64,000 nt of DNA from Psychroflexus salarius (GCF_900129035.1 NZ_FQTW01000011.1:1-64000); one strand, 5' to 3'. Numbered from the stretch's first letter, positions 18,705 through 27,413 are shown. Made by a program: numbers and translations. Notes: a model not told the origin generated them from the letters alone.

Positions 18705-19793
18705 TTACCAGTATTTAGGCGTTTTAAATTGATTTAAAATCAAAATATAAAGCTGTAAAATAACTAAATTCAATTCTAAAATAGGCCAGAATAATAAGAT
18801 TTTTAATGATTTAATAAAGCTTTTATGATTTATAAAAACAGCTATTTGTAGGCTCCAAATAGTAATTAAGCTTATTATGGCTAAAAGCCAGTATTCCGTA
18901 AAACTAAGACCAATGATGCTTATCAATGCCGAAATTCTCGCCAATCCAATTGCACCTAATTCTAACTTCTGCGATAAGTGATAATTCGGTGCTGTTGTGT
19001 AATGCCGTTGTTTTTGATTAATCCATTGCTTCAATTTAGTTTTTGGCTCACTTTCAGTAAAAGCTCTCTTATCTGTTTGCACATCGATGTTTTCTTTTGG
19101 AAATCGCTGAACCAACATGTCATCATCTCCAGATTCTAAATGCTGGTCTGAATTAAACCGGTTGTATTTTACAAAAGCCGATTTTACAACGGCTAAATTT
19201 CGACCAACACCCATGTACGCATTTTTAAGCCGCGCAAAGTTAATGTATTGAATTACGGTTGAGGTTGTTTCTAACTGAATTAGTGCGTTTAACCAACTAG
19301 CTTTTGTTTTGTAAGGAGAAACACCTAAAATTAGCTGAATATTAGATGACAAATTTTGTGTCATTAAATTTGCCCAATCTTGACTACTAGGTTGGCAGTC
19401 AGCATCTGTAAATACTAAATAATCATACTTTGAAGCTTCTACACCAGCTAACAATGCTTGGCGTTTTCTTGGTTGCTGACCACTCAACTGAATAGGTTTT
19501 AATCGTGGAAATTTCATCTGAAATTTCTCTAATATTGTTTGAGTTTCGTCTGTAGAATTGTCGTTAACAACAATAACTTCAAATTGTTTTAATTCTTGTT
19601 GAAGTATTTTTGGTAAATTTTTATAAAGATTTTTAGCTTCATTATGAGCACAAATCACAATGCTTACCGGCTTTTCTTCTGAAGATTTGCAGCGTGATTT
19701 TTGATATTTATTAAGGTAAATAAAAGAAATATTGCTCAACAAGTATAAACTTAGTGAAAAACCAAGTAAACTTATAAGCAATGTGATAAACAA
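18705..19793 (-). CDS. Membrane family-2 glycosyltransferase
   Basis: 362 aa. An N-terminal membrane helix (residues 2-25), a GT-A domain with VSIVICAHNEAKNL, VVNDNSTDET, FTDADCQP (DxD) and a later ESGDDDMLVQRF motif, then three C-terminal hydrophobic segments. It resembles processive or polyprenyl-linked sugar transferases; donor and acceptor unknown. The only plausible start is TTG 19793, 12 bases after the upstream stop. It is in a probable operon with the small cysteine-rich protein and the sigma factor. Confidence 0.82.
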   Translation of the reverse strand: MFITLLISLLGFSLSLYLLSNISFIYLNKYQKSRCKSSEEKPVSIVICAHNEAKNLYKNLPKILQQELKQFEVIVVNDNSTDETQTILEKFQMKFPRLKPIQLSGQQPRKRQALLAGVEASKYDYLVFTDADCQPSSQDWANLMTQNLSSNIQLILGVSPYKTKASWLNALIQLETTSTVIQYINFARLKNAYMGVGRNLAVVKSAFVKYNRFNSDQHLESGDDDMLVQRFPKENIDVQTDKRAFTESEPKTKLKQWINQKQRHYTTAPNYHLSQKLELGAIGLARISALISIIGLSFTEYWLLAIISLITIWSLQIAVFINHKSFIKSLKILLFWPILELNLVILQLYILILNQFKTPKYW

Positions 19794-19804
19794 ATGAATT
19801 GAAG

Positions 19805-20008
19805 TTATTTAGAACCTTTACAGTCGGTTTGTTGGTCTGGTGTTTTACCACAAAAGCTACAAGCTTCACCATCTTTATTTAAAAATGGACTTTGACTGGC
19901 GCATGTACCGGCAAATTTACCATCTTTTTTTCCCCATATTTTAATGGCAATTCCAGCAACTGCAAGTCCTAGAAGAACTAAACTTAATAATAAAACCTTT
20001 GTAATCAT
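19805..20008 (-). CDS. Small membrane or secreted cysteine-rich protein
   Basis: 67 aa. One N-terminal hydrophobic segment (residues 4-24) followed by a short tail with four cysteines (GTCASQSPFLNKDGEACSFCG ... TDCKG). I recognise it only as a type of small conserved protein seen near murB in flavobacteria. The CSFC pair could bind a metal or form a disulfide. Function unknown. Confidence 0.65.
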   Translation of the reverse strand: MITKVLLLSLVLLGLAVAGIAIKIWGKKDGKFAGTCASQSPFLNKDGEACSFCGKTPDQQTDCKGSK

Positions 20009-20046
20009 AATGTATTAAATCTGAATACAAAGTTAGTAAAAAGCGA

Positions 20047-21060
20047 CTAATAGATATTGACTTCAGGCTCTAATTTGATGTTAAAAGTGTTAAAGACTTG
20101 CGCTTGTATGTATTTAGCTAAATTTAAAATGTCATGGCCTGAAGCATTACCATGATTCACCAAAACTAAGGCTTGTTGTTTGTGTACAGCGGCATCACCT
20201 TGACGGTAACCTTTTAATTGGCATTGATCGATAAGCCAACCTGCAGGTATTTTAAAGTCACCTGAAGCTAATACGTAATATTTTAAATCGAATTTTTGTT
20301 GAAGTTGCTCAAAATGTTGAGCAGAAATAATAGGGTTTTTAAAGAAGCTTCCTGAATTTCCTAGCTCTTTAGGGTTAGGTAGTTTACTACTTCTTATGGC
20401 AATTACGACATCTGAAATATCTTTTATACTTGGATTTTTGATGTTTTTTTGATCTAAGACTGTTTTAATAGCACCATAATCTAAATGTAAGTTATGCTTA
20501 CGCTTTGTGAGTTTAAAACACACATTGGTTATGATAAACTGGCTTTTATATTTGTTTTTAAAAACCGATTGGCGATAACCGAATTCGCAATCAGCTTTAT
20601 TGAATTTAACAGTGTTGAGCGTTTGCACATTAATCGCTTCGCAAAATTCAAAGTTATCTTTTAGTTCAACACCATAAGCACCAATATTTTGAATTGGTGA
20701 AGTACCAACATTACCTGGAATAAGTGATAAGTTTTCTAAGCCGCCATAATTATTTTCGATACAATATAAAACAAATTCATGCCAGTTTTCTCCAGCCTGT
20801 ACGTTTAACCAAATATGGTTTTCGTCTTCTTGAACGGTTTCAATCCCTTTTAAATTAACATGAACAACTGTTTTATTTATATCTTTGGTTAAAAGCATAT
20901 TACTGCCACCACCTAAAATAAATAATTCAGAGGCGTAAAATCGCCTCAGAATTTCAAGAAGTTCAGCTTGTTTAGTAACTGAAATAAACTGCTTTGCTTT
21001 TACATCAATACCAAAGGTATTCAATGTTTTAAGCGAAAAATCTTTTTTTATATTAATCAC
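20047..21060 (-). CDS. murB: UDP-N-acetylenolpyruvoylglucosamine reductase MurB
   Basis: 337 aa, full length for the type I MurB. FAD-binding region with FILGGGSNMLLTKDI (residues 46-60), LSLIPGNVGTSPIQNIGAYGVEL, and the catalytic GNSGSFFKNP serine loop. Performs the second step in UDP-MurNAc synthesis. Start codon is GTG 21060, overlapping the end of the aminotransferase gene by eight bases. Confidence 0.94.
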   Translation of the reverse strand: MINIKKDFSLKTLNTFGIDVKAKQFISVTKQAELLEILRRFYASELFILGGGSNMLLTKDINKTVVHVNLKGIETVQEDENHIWLNVQAGENWHEFVLYCIENNYGGLENLSLIPGNVGTSPIQNIGAYGVELKDNFEFCEAINVQTLNTVKFNKADCEFGYRQSVFKNKYKSQFIITNVCFKLTKRKHNLHLDYGAIKTVLDQKNIKNPSIKDISDVVIAIRSSKLPNPKELGNSGSFFKNPIISAQHFEQLQQKFDLKYYVLASGDFKIPAGWLIDQCQLKGYRQGDAAVHKQQALVLVNHGNASGHDILNLAKYIQAQVFNTFNIKLEPEVNIY

Positions 21061-22246
21061 CTTGATAGGCTTTAAGTCCGGCTTCTAAAATAGAAACTGC
21101 TTCTAATAAATGTTCTTTTTCAAGAACGTAGGCAATTCTAATTTGGTTTAGACCAGTATTAGGCGTTGAGTAAAATCCAGCTGCAGGCGCAACCATGACT
21201 GTTTTACCATTAACTTCAAAATTAGATAGCAGCCATTTGGCAAAGTGCTCAGAATTTTGAACAGGTAATTCGACTATGCAATAAAATGCACCTCTTGGTT
21301 TAGCCACTTTTATACCTTCAATTTGTCCTAAAGCTTCAATTAGTGTATCTCGACGATTCACATATTCACTATTAATGTTTTCAAAATAGGTTTGGTCAAC
21401 GTCTAAAGCGGCTTCACTGGCAATTTGTGCAAAGGTTGGTGGACTTAATCGTGCTTGTGCAAACTTCATCGCTGCGGCCATCACTTCAGTATTTCTAGAG
21501 ACCATACAACCAATTCTTGCGCCACACATACTGTAGCGTTTTGATACAGAATCGACCATAATTGCGTGGTTTTCTAAACCTTCAACTGCCATGATCGATG
21601 TGTGCTTAGCACCGTCATAAGTAAATTCACGATAAACTTCATCAGCAATAACAAATAAGTCATGTTTAAGCGCTAAATCAGCTAATTGCTTCACTTCATC
21701 TTCTGTATATAAATAGCCAGTTGGGTTGCCAGGATTACACATGACAATGGCTTTTGTCTTGTCGGTAATTAGTGCTTCAAACTCACTAATCGGTGGTAAA
21801 GCAAAGTTATCTTCAAATTTAGACTGAACGGCTTTTACTGTTACATTTGCCGCCGTTGCAAAACCATTGTAATTGGCATAAAAAGGTTCTGGGATAATGA
21901 CTTCATCACCTGGATCTGTAATGCTTCCCATAGCAAACATTAAAGCCTCAGAACCACCAGTTGAAACAATTAACTGATCTTTAGAGATGTTAATACCATT
22001 CTGGTTGTAGTATTTAGCTAATTTGGTTTTATAAGAATCAAAGCCAGAAGATGGACTGTAAGATAATATGTTAAGATCATTATTCTTAACAGCATCTAAT
22101 GCTTTTTGCGGTGTTGGGATGTCAGGCTGACCAATATTTAAGTAGTAAATTGATTTGCCTTCAGCTTCAGCAGCTTCAGCAAAAGGAACTAACTTTCGAA
22201 TAGGCGATTCAGGCATTTGAAGGCCTTTTTGAGATATTTTTGGCAT
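21053..22246 (-). CDS. Class I/II PLP-dependent aminotransferase
   Basis: 397 aa. Fold type I aminotransferase with NIGQPDIPTPQKAL at the N-terminus, CNPGNPTGYLYTEDEV, VIADEVYREFTYDG and the PLP lysine in VSKRYSMCGARIGC. Likely acts on an aspartate- or aromatic-type amino acid; the exact substrate cannot be read. Coupled to murB by an eight-base overlap. Confidence 0.87.
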   Translation of the reverse strand: MPKISQKGLQMPESPIRKLVPFAEAAEAEGKSIYYLNIGQPDIPTPQKALDAVKNNDLNILSYSPSSGFDSYKTKLAKYYNQNGINISKDQLIVSTGGSEALMFAMGSITDPGDEVIIPEPFYANYNGFATAANVTVKAVQSKFEDNFALPPISEFEALITDKTKAIVMCNPGNPTGYLYTEDEVKQLADLALKHDLFVIADEVYREFTYDGAKHTSIMAVEGLENHAIMVDSVSKRYSMCGARIGCMVSRNTEVMAAAMKFAQARLSPPTFAQIASEAALDVDQTYFENINSEYVNRRDTLIEALGQIEGIKVAKPRGAFYCIVELPVQNSEHFAKWLLSNFEVNGKTVMVAPAAGFYSTPNTGLNQIRIAYVLEKEHLLEAVSILEAGLKAYQGD

Positions 22247-22303
22247 AGACTAATTTTTATTGCAAAAATGCGAAATTTTATTGATAATTCCTCTGAATAG
22301 TCC

Positions 22304-23881
22304 TTATTTTAAGGCTTTGTTAAAAATAGCTTCTGCACAACGTTCGCCATCAATTGCTGCAGAAACAATTCCGCCTGCATAGCCCGCACCTTCACCACAA
22401 GGAAATAGGTTTTGAAGGTCAATGTGTTGTAAAGTGTCACGATTTCGGGGTATTCTAACAGGTGAAGAAGTTCGTGATTCGGTAGCAACAATGACAGCTT
22501 CAGGATGAATAAAACCTTTCATTTTTTTATCGAATTTAATGAAGGCTTCACGTAATCTTTGATGCATTTTCGGTGGAAAAATATCATTCATATTAACAGA
22601 AACTAATCCAGGTTGATAAGAACATGTAGGCAAATCTGTTGAAGTTCGGTTGGCTACAAAATCAATTAAACGCTGCGCTGGAGCAGCTTGTGTTTGTCCT
22701 GCCAATTCAAAACATTTTTTCTCAATGTGTTCTTGAAACTTTAATGCTTTAAGTTCACCAAAGGCTTCAAATTTTGACCATTGTTCTTCATCGACAGTCA
22801 TAACAATACCTGAGTTGGCAAAAGGATTATTCCGTTTAGACGGCGACCAACCGTTAGTGACAATTTCTCCAGGCGCTGTTGCACAAGGAGCAATAATGCC
22901 ACCTGGACACATACAAAAAGAATAAACACCTTTGTCATTAACTTGCTGAACTAAACTGTAGCTAGATGGTGGTAAATAATCACCTCGGTTTTTAGCATGG
23001 TATTGTAACTGATCTATGAATTCTTGCGGATGTTCGACTCGAACGCCCATTGCAAAGCTTTTGGCTTCAATTTTAATTTGATGTTGCTCTAATAGATAAA
23101 AAATATCACGAGCTGAATGGCCTGTGGCTAGAATAAGTTGCTGAATAGGAACTGTTTTTTTGTGGTTAAGCTCTATAGCTTCAACCTCTGTTTGAGACTT
23201 GTTCAGAAATAAGTTGGTCAATTTTGTTTCAAAATAAATTTCGCCACCATTATCTATAATGCATTGGCGCATTTCAGCAATAATTTTTGGTAATTTGTTA
23301 GTCCCGATATGCGGATGCGCATCAACGAGAATGTCTTCATCTGCACCAAACTGAACAAAAGTCTCTAATATACGATTAATGCTACCACGTTTATCTGATC
23401 TGGTGTATAGTTTCCCGTCTGAATAAGTTCCTGCGCCACCTTCGCCAAAACAATAATTTGATTCGGCATTGACCAAGTGTTCTTTATTTAGTTTGGCCAA
23501 ATCTCGCCGTCTTGAGCGTACATCTTTGCCACGCTCAATTACAATTGGTTTTAGACCGAGTTCTAAACAACGTAAAGCTGCAAATAGGCCGGCTGGTCCG
23601 CTACCAATAATATGAACCTTTGCTGAAGTTGGTTGAACTGTATTGTAATGTTTAAGTTTTGGTGTTGGGAATGTGATGGGTTGTGCTTTGGTCGAGTAGA
23701 GCAGTCTTAATTGAAATTTTATATTTGGTTTGCGTGCATCTATAGAACGTTTAATTACCTTAATAGCTGTAATTTCTTGCTCTGGACAGTTAAGTTTCTT
23801 AGCCAACTCTTGAATAATAGCTTTTGTGTTGTGAGCTACTTGAGGTGAAACCCTTAAATCGATTTGTGGTGTGTGAGTCAT
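22304..23881 (-). CDS. FAD/NAD(P)-dependent oxidoreductase (COG2509-like)
   Basis: 525 aa. A small N-terminal domain (1-90) precedes a dinucleotide fold HIIGSGPAGLFAALRCLELG at about 90-110, then the family-specific NYCFGEGGAGTYSDGKLYTR, CMCPGGIIAPCATAPGE and the C-terminal LFPCGEGAGYAGGIVSAAIDG. This is a widespread uncharacterised flavoprotein family; reaction unknown. It lies 57 bases upstream of the aminotransferase gene. Confidence 0.82.
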   Translation of the reverse strand: MTHTPQIDLRVSPQVAHNTKAIIQELAKKLNCPEQEITAIKVIKRSIDARKPNIKFQLRLLYSTKAQPITFPTPKLKHYNTVQPTSAKVHIIGSGPAGLFAALRCLELGLKPIVIERGKDVRSRRRDLAKLNKEHLVNAESNYCFGEGGAGTYSDGKLYTRSDKRGSINRILETFVQFGADEDILVDAHPHIGTNKLPKIIAEMRQCIIDNGGEIYFETKLTNLFLNKSQTEVEAIELNHKKTVPIQQLILATGHSARDIFYLLEQHQIKIEAKSFAMGVRVEHPQEFIDQLQYHAKNRGDYLPPSSYSLVQQVNDKGVYSFCMCPGGIIAPCATAPGEIVTNGWSPSKRNNPFANSGIVMTVDEEQWSKFEAFGELKALKFQEHIEKKCFELAGQTQAAPAQRLIDFVANRTSTDLPTCSYQPGLVSVNMNDIFPPKMHQRLREAFIKFDKKMKGFIHPEAVIVATESRTSSPVRIPRNRDTLQHIDLQNLFPCGEGAGYAGGIVSAAIDGERCAEAIFNKALK

Positions 23882-24032
23882 TTATTTTAAAATGGTAAAA
23901 TTACTCTAATAAATCCAAAGTCACTTTCAAAACCAAAAAATCTGATATTTGTTTGTCCTAAGAATTTAAGTTTGATAAATCAATTGTTCTTATCAACTAT
24001 TTCGCTTAATTTGTATTTTATTCAAAAAAAAT

Positions 24033-24491
24033 ATGACAAATAATGATGTTTTAAGGCGATTGCGCTATACGTTTGATTTTTCTGATGATGAAATGATCCG
24101 CATTTTTGATTTAGGGGATTATAAAACTACACGAACTGAAATTAGTGATTGGTTAAAACCTGAAGATCACGCGTCTTATATCAATTTACCTGATAAAAAA
24201 CTAGCTCATTTTCTAAATGGATTTATCAATTTAAAACGCGGTAAACGTGAAGGCGAACAGCCTACTGCTGAATCGACTATGACTAATAATTTAGTTTTAA
24301 AAAAGTTGAAAATTGCATTGGCTTTAAAGACAGAAGATTTAATTTCTATTTTTAAGCAAGCTGATTTAGAAGTTTCAAAAAATGAAATTTCGGCCTTTAT
24401 GAGAAACCCAAAACAAAGTCAATATCGCCAATTATTAGACCAGTATTTGCGTAATTTTTTAATGGGCTTACAGCTTAGATACAGAACATAA
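24033..24491 (+). CDS. DUF1456 (YehS-like) protein
   Basis: 152 aa. Two tandem copies of the same roughly 65-residue helical module, beginning TNNDVLRRLRYTFDFSDDEMI and TNNLVLKKLKIALALKTEDLI, as in YehS/DUF1456. No catalytic residues are evident and the function is unknown. Transcribed alone and ends in a shared terminator with the convergent outer-membrane gene. Confidence 0.85.
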   Translation: MTNNDVLRRLRYTFDFSDDEMIRIFDLGDYKTTRTEISDWLKPEDHASYINLPDKKLAHFLNGFINLKRGKREGEQPTAESTMTNNLVLKKLKIALALKTEDLISIFKQADLEVSKNEISAFMRNPKQSQYRQLLDQYLRNFLMGLQLRYRT

Positions 24492-24494
24492 AAA

Positions 24495-24518
24495 ACCGCT
24501 CCAAAAATTTGAAGCGGT
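24495..24518. terminator. Bidirectional Rho-independent terminator
   Basis: Stem ACCGCT / AGCGGT with inner CAAA/TTTG pairs between convergent genes. A run of A before it gives a U tract for the minus-strand transcript; the plus-side tail is only AT-rich. Confidence 0.75.
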
Positions 24519-24540
24519 ATGTATATTTAATTTATTTAAT

Positions 24541-25041
24541 TTAAAATCGATAGCGAATGCCAAGCGCTAAATCAAACTCTAAGTCATCATTATAATCACC
24601 AAAACCTAATTCAGGTCTAGTGTCGATAGATAATTGTAGCGGTATTTCATTAAAATTATATTCTATTCCTATTTGGCCTGCTGCTAATAAAAAAGTTTCA
24701 TCCTCGTTAAAAACAGGCGAGTTAGGTTGTGTGACTTCATACTCATAACTACCGAAACCAGCACCAGCACCGGCATACCAGTTAAAATTACCTTCTAAAT
24801 TCCAAACCCATTGGTAAACACCTGTAAGTTTAAAACCATCAAAATCATCGCCATCATTCCAACCTAAATCTATCTCTAAACGATTTTGTTCAGATAACCC
24901 ATATTGGTAAGAGATTTCAGAACCAAAACCATTACCATCGCCCAATCTTAGCCCTAAGGAATGTTCAGAAAATTGTTGAGCCGAAGCTAGGCTAGTTGTC
25001 AAGATTAATCCTAAAAATAATAGTGATTTATACGTTTTCAT
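24541..25041 (-). CDS. Small outer-membrane beta-barrel protein
   Basis: 166 aa. Signal peptide MKTYKSLLFLGLILTTSLASA, then amphipathic strands with Gly/aromatic turns (WYAGAGAGFGSYEYEV, ending ALGIRYRF with terminal Phe), typical of an eight-stranded OmpW/OmpX-like barrel. Function unknown. It has the best two-box promoter among protein genes in the window. Confidence 0.78.
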   Translation of the reverse strand: MKTYKSLLFLGLILTTSLASAQQFSEHSLGLRLGDGNGFGSEISYQYGLSEQNRLEIDLGWNDGDDFDGFKLTGVYQWVWNLEGNFNWYAGAGAGFGSYEYEVTQPNSPVFNEDETFLLAAGQIGIEYNFNEIPLQLSIDTRPELGFGDYNDDLEFDLALGIRYRF

Positions 25042-25057
25042 AATATTAAATTTTAAA

Positions 25058-25088
25058 CAAATTTATAATCCACCAGTTAAAGACAAAA
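25058..25088 (-). promoter_or_regulatory. Two-box Bacteroidota promoter of the beta-barrel gene
   Basis: On the minus strand TTTTG (25088-25084), an 18-base spacer, then TAAATTTG (25065-25058), matching the TTTG / TAnnTTTG consensus; 16 bases to the ATG. Confidence 0.6.
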
Positions 25089-25241
25089 TCTGAGATGCTT
25101 AAAGGCTATAATTTTAATTGAATTTAACTTACTACATAAAATATTATAGCTTTAATAACATAGCTTTAAGATTAAGATCGTTTCAGCTTAGTGAACTAAT
25201 TAATGAATAAAAGCTTAGCTAAAATTAATTTTTAATGAAAT

Positions 25242-25403
25242 AATGATAAATATGGTTTTGACATAGCTTTTACTTGTCCAGAAACCAAGCCAAAAGGCAT
25301 TAGTATTTGAAGAACACATCAGTAAAATTTTAGACTAACAGTTGATTATCATTACCGTATTTTTAAAGATGATTTAGTTGAAGTTAAATTTTTTAAAGAA
25401 TAG
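25242..25403 (+). pseudogene. Decayed remnant of an unidentified gene (C-terminal part)
   Basis: Protein-like pieces occur in shifting frames: YGFDIAFTCPETKPK (from 25251), then ALVFEEHISKILD in another frame, then LTVDYHYRIFKDDLVEVKF ending at TAG 25401. Two single-base shifts would join them into one tail of about 50 residues. The composition looks like real coding sequence, but I cannot name the family. Confidence 0.4.
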
Positions 25404-25594
25404 TCGTCAAACCAATTTTTTGACTTAAAACAGACCTTAGGTCTATAGCCGCCCAATAAATTAACTTCTTTTAGTAAATTATAATTGTAAATGTCTAGTT
25501 TTGGTAATCAAATCAATAATAACTAACTAATACAATACACGGTTTAATGGCATTAACCTTTTAGTTATTGTGAGTTTTAAATTAAAAGCTGAAC

Positions 25595-25873
25595 ATGAAA
25601 AATAAGAAATTCTATTTCGCTAAAGGAGGTAATAAATTCGGACCAAAAACCTTAGAAGAATTGAAAACGCAGGAATTATGCTGTGACACTTTAATTTGGC
25701 ACGATGGGATGGTAAATTGGACAGAAATAAAGGATATTCCAGAACTATACAATATTCTGAAAATTAATAAATTACCACCACCTCTGCCTAAAAATGAAGG
25801 AAAAGTAACCAAAACAGAAGTATCAGGTGAGCTGAATGTTCTTTTAGAGAAGAAGTCGAATAAAATTTTTTAA
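25595..25873 (+). CDS. GYF_2 (DUF4339) domain protein, N-terminal part of a frameshifted gene
   Basis: 92 aa. Residues 5-55 form a GYF_2 domain: FYFAKGGNKFGPKTLEELK, LIWHDGMVNWTEIKDIPEL, then a proline hinge PPPLPKN. The frame stops at TAA 25871 inside an A/T homopolymer (T6 then A6). Omitting one T continues into a second open frame with membrane segments (25848-26180), giving about 195 aa, the usual GYF_2-linker-membrane layout. Either an indel or a sequencing error; the stop sits at UUU UAA. Confidence 0.7.
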   Translation: MKNKKFYFAKGGNKFGPKTLEELKTQELCCDTLIWHDGMVNWTEIKDIPELYNILKINKLPPPLPKNEGKVTKTEVSGELNVLLEKKSNKIF

Positions 25874-26180
25874 AAAACTAAGCCCTTCGCATAAAGTTCT
25901 TAGAATTTTTTTGATTTGGTCTGGTATTCATCTTTTTGCACTCATTACTTCCTACAGTGAAACTGACTTCTTTAATAAAGGAACGCCACTAACAAATAAA
26001 TTTTGGCCATTCGTGAAAGTTTTTCAATATCACGATAGACCCTATATGTTGCTAGATAAAAAAGGATACTGGGATTATAATGGTATATTTTATAGTTATG
26101 ATTGGTCTGAATTTTTGGTTTTCGTACGTGGAGTGTTTCTGATTTTTGCCATTACTCAAATGAAAACGGTTAACGACTAA
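25848..26180 (+). pseudogene. Membrane-segment C-terminal part of the frameshifted GYF_2 gene
   Basis: Open from 25848 to the stop at 26178. After the shift it reads NKIF then KKLSPSHKVLRIFLIWSGI, followed by a hydrophobic segment (GIHLFALITSY), a loop FNKGTPLTNKFWPF, and a second hydrophobic segment near the end (FLVFVRGVFLIFAI). It has no good start of its own, so it is best read as the continuation of the upstream frame. Confidence 0.6.
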
Positions 26181-26261
26181 AGTTGTTCAAAGTATTTTTG
26201 GATATAATAAATGGTAATTTTGGTTAGCAACTTGGCAGGTATTATGTATTTTTGATGATGA

Positions 26262-26411
26262 AAATTTTTCACTCAATCTCATTTCGAATTAGCAAAAGAA
26301 ATCACTCAAGCCTTTCAAAACTTAGATTATATCAGCTTAACGAGTCAATTAAGTCAAAATATTAATTGTAAGAATCTATCTGTTTATTTGTTTTTAAGAC
26401 AATTTCAATAA
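26262..26411 (+). pseudogene. Short coding remnant without a start
   Basis: An open stretch of 49 codons with protein-like composition (HFELAKEITQAFQNLDYISL ... SVYLFLRQFQ) ends at TAA 26409. It has a stop just upstream and no start codon. Possibly the tail of a lost gene; no family recognised. Confidence 0.3.
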
Positions 26412-26429
26412 ACATTAAATTCACAGAAA

Positions 26430-26966
26430 ATGACTCAAGAAATTTATCAAGAAGCCATAAAATTTGCCGCAGAAAAGCATCAATACCAAACAGTACCTGG
26501 AACTGAATCTAGTTATTTATGGCACATTTCTAATGTAGCCATGGAAATAATGATGGCGCATCAAATAAAAAGCAATTTTGACCTTAATTATGCTGTACAA
26601 TTAGCATTGCTGCATGATACTTTAGAAGATACCGATACAGAATATTTAGAGTTAGAAGATAAATTTGGAGTAGAAGTAGCACAAGGAGTAAAGGTTTTAA
26701 CGAAGAATAATAATTTGACTTCTAAAAAAGAAAGGATGCTGGATAGTTTAAAGCGAATCAACGAAATGCCAAAAGAAGTTGGTGCTGTTAAATTAGCTGA
26801 TAGAATCACTAATCTTCAAAAACCTCCTAGAAATTGGACAAAAGAAAAGATTCAATATTATTGGGATGAAGCGAAGTTAATTAACCAAACGCTTCAAGAC
26901 AAGAACGAATACTTAAACAAACGCTTAGACAATAAAATAGCAGAATATGAAGTTTATGCGAAATAA
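26430..26966 (+). CDS. HD-domain small alarmone hydrolase-like protein
   Basis: 178 aa. RelA/SpoT-type HD hydrolase signature: YLWHISNVA, LLHDTLEDTDTEYLEL (HDxxED), and VKLADRITNLQKPP (the conserved K-L-x-D-R-x-x-N motif). There is no synthetase, TGS or ACT domain, so it fits a stand-alone (p)ppGpp hydrolase (MESH1/SAH-like). Its activity is inferred from motifs. It sits alone in an accessory-looking stretch between gene remnants and the 22-bp array. Confidence 0.8.
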   Translation: MTQEIYQEAIKFAAEKHQYQTVPGTESSYLWHISNVAMEIMMAHQIKSNFDLNYAVQLALLHDTLEDTDTEYLELEDKFGVEVAQGVKVLTKNNNLTSKKERMLDSLKRINEMPKEVGAVKLADRITNLQKPPRNWTKEKIQYYWDEAKLINQTLQDKNEYLNKRLDNKIAEYEVYAK

Positions 26967-27077
26967 AACTTAATTATAGCTAATACTTAATTACATATAC
27001 AATTAAATTGTTCTTATAGACTAATTAGCCAAATACTTAGCTTAAAAATTGAATTTGATGAGTTATAATTAATTAAT

Positions 27078-27231
27078 GTACATTAAATGAACAAATAAAG
27101 CACAATAAATACATCAATAATGTACATTAAAATATAAAATAAAGTACATTAAATGTGAAAATTATGTACATTAAATATTAAAATATAGTACATAAAAATT
27201 AAAAGTTTTGTACATTAATTATAAATTGAAA
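27078..27231. repeat. Seven-unit, 22-bp-period iteron-like array (core GTACATTAA)
   Basis: Cores start at 27078, 27100, 27122, 27144, 27166, 27188 and 27210, exactly 22 bp apart. Five are perfect GTACATTAA (27078, 27122, 27144, 27166, 27210), one is GTACATAAA (27188), and one is degenerate GCACAATAA (27100). The other 11-13 bases of each unit are A/T-rich and not conserved. The centre GTAC is palindromic. A constant period with a conserved core resembles iterons or a phased protein-binding array. Protein and function unknown. Confidence 0.8.
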
Positions 27232-27350
27232 ATTATAAGTTAATAAAACAAACCTATGTATTTAGAAGCTTATTAATCTTGTTTTAAATGAGACATCAAT
27301 TGAAAGTAATGCTATCTCAATTAGGCTAAAGTGTTAACTTAAGATGAGAC

Positions 27351-27413
27351 ACTAGATGAATTAAATGATTTTATCTATCTGATATCATTTGAAGGATTCA
27401 GATGTCATCTAGT
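27351..27413. repeat. Nested inverted repeats beside the array
   Basis: Perfect 9-bp arms ACTAGATGA (27351-27359) and TCATCTAGT (27405-27413) enclose ATCTGA/TCAGAT (27377-27382, 27398-27403) and, as an alternative pairing, AAATGAT/ATCATTT (27363-27369, 27384-27390). It could fold into a cruciform or an RNA hairpin with two competing states. Confidence 0.5.

Larger units (their letters stand above)
25042..25594. other. 553-bp AT-rich intergenic region with gene remnant
   Basis: Holds the beta-barrel promoter at its left end, the decayed coding remnant at 25242-25403, and a small dyad AGACC-TTA-GGTCT near 25431-25443. No intact gene. Confidence 0.5.

Noticed and set aside
25431-25443. AGACC-TTA-GGTCT dyad as terminator
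   Set aside because: Stem of five pairs, no T tract, and no gene ends there.
27078-27231. CRISPR array
   Set aside because: Unit length is only 22 bp with a 9-bp conserved core; there are no 30-bp spacers and no cas genes in the window.
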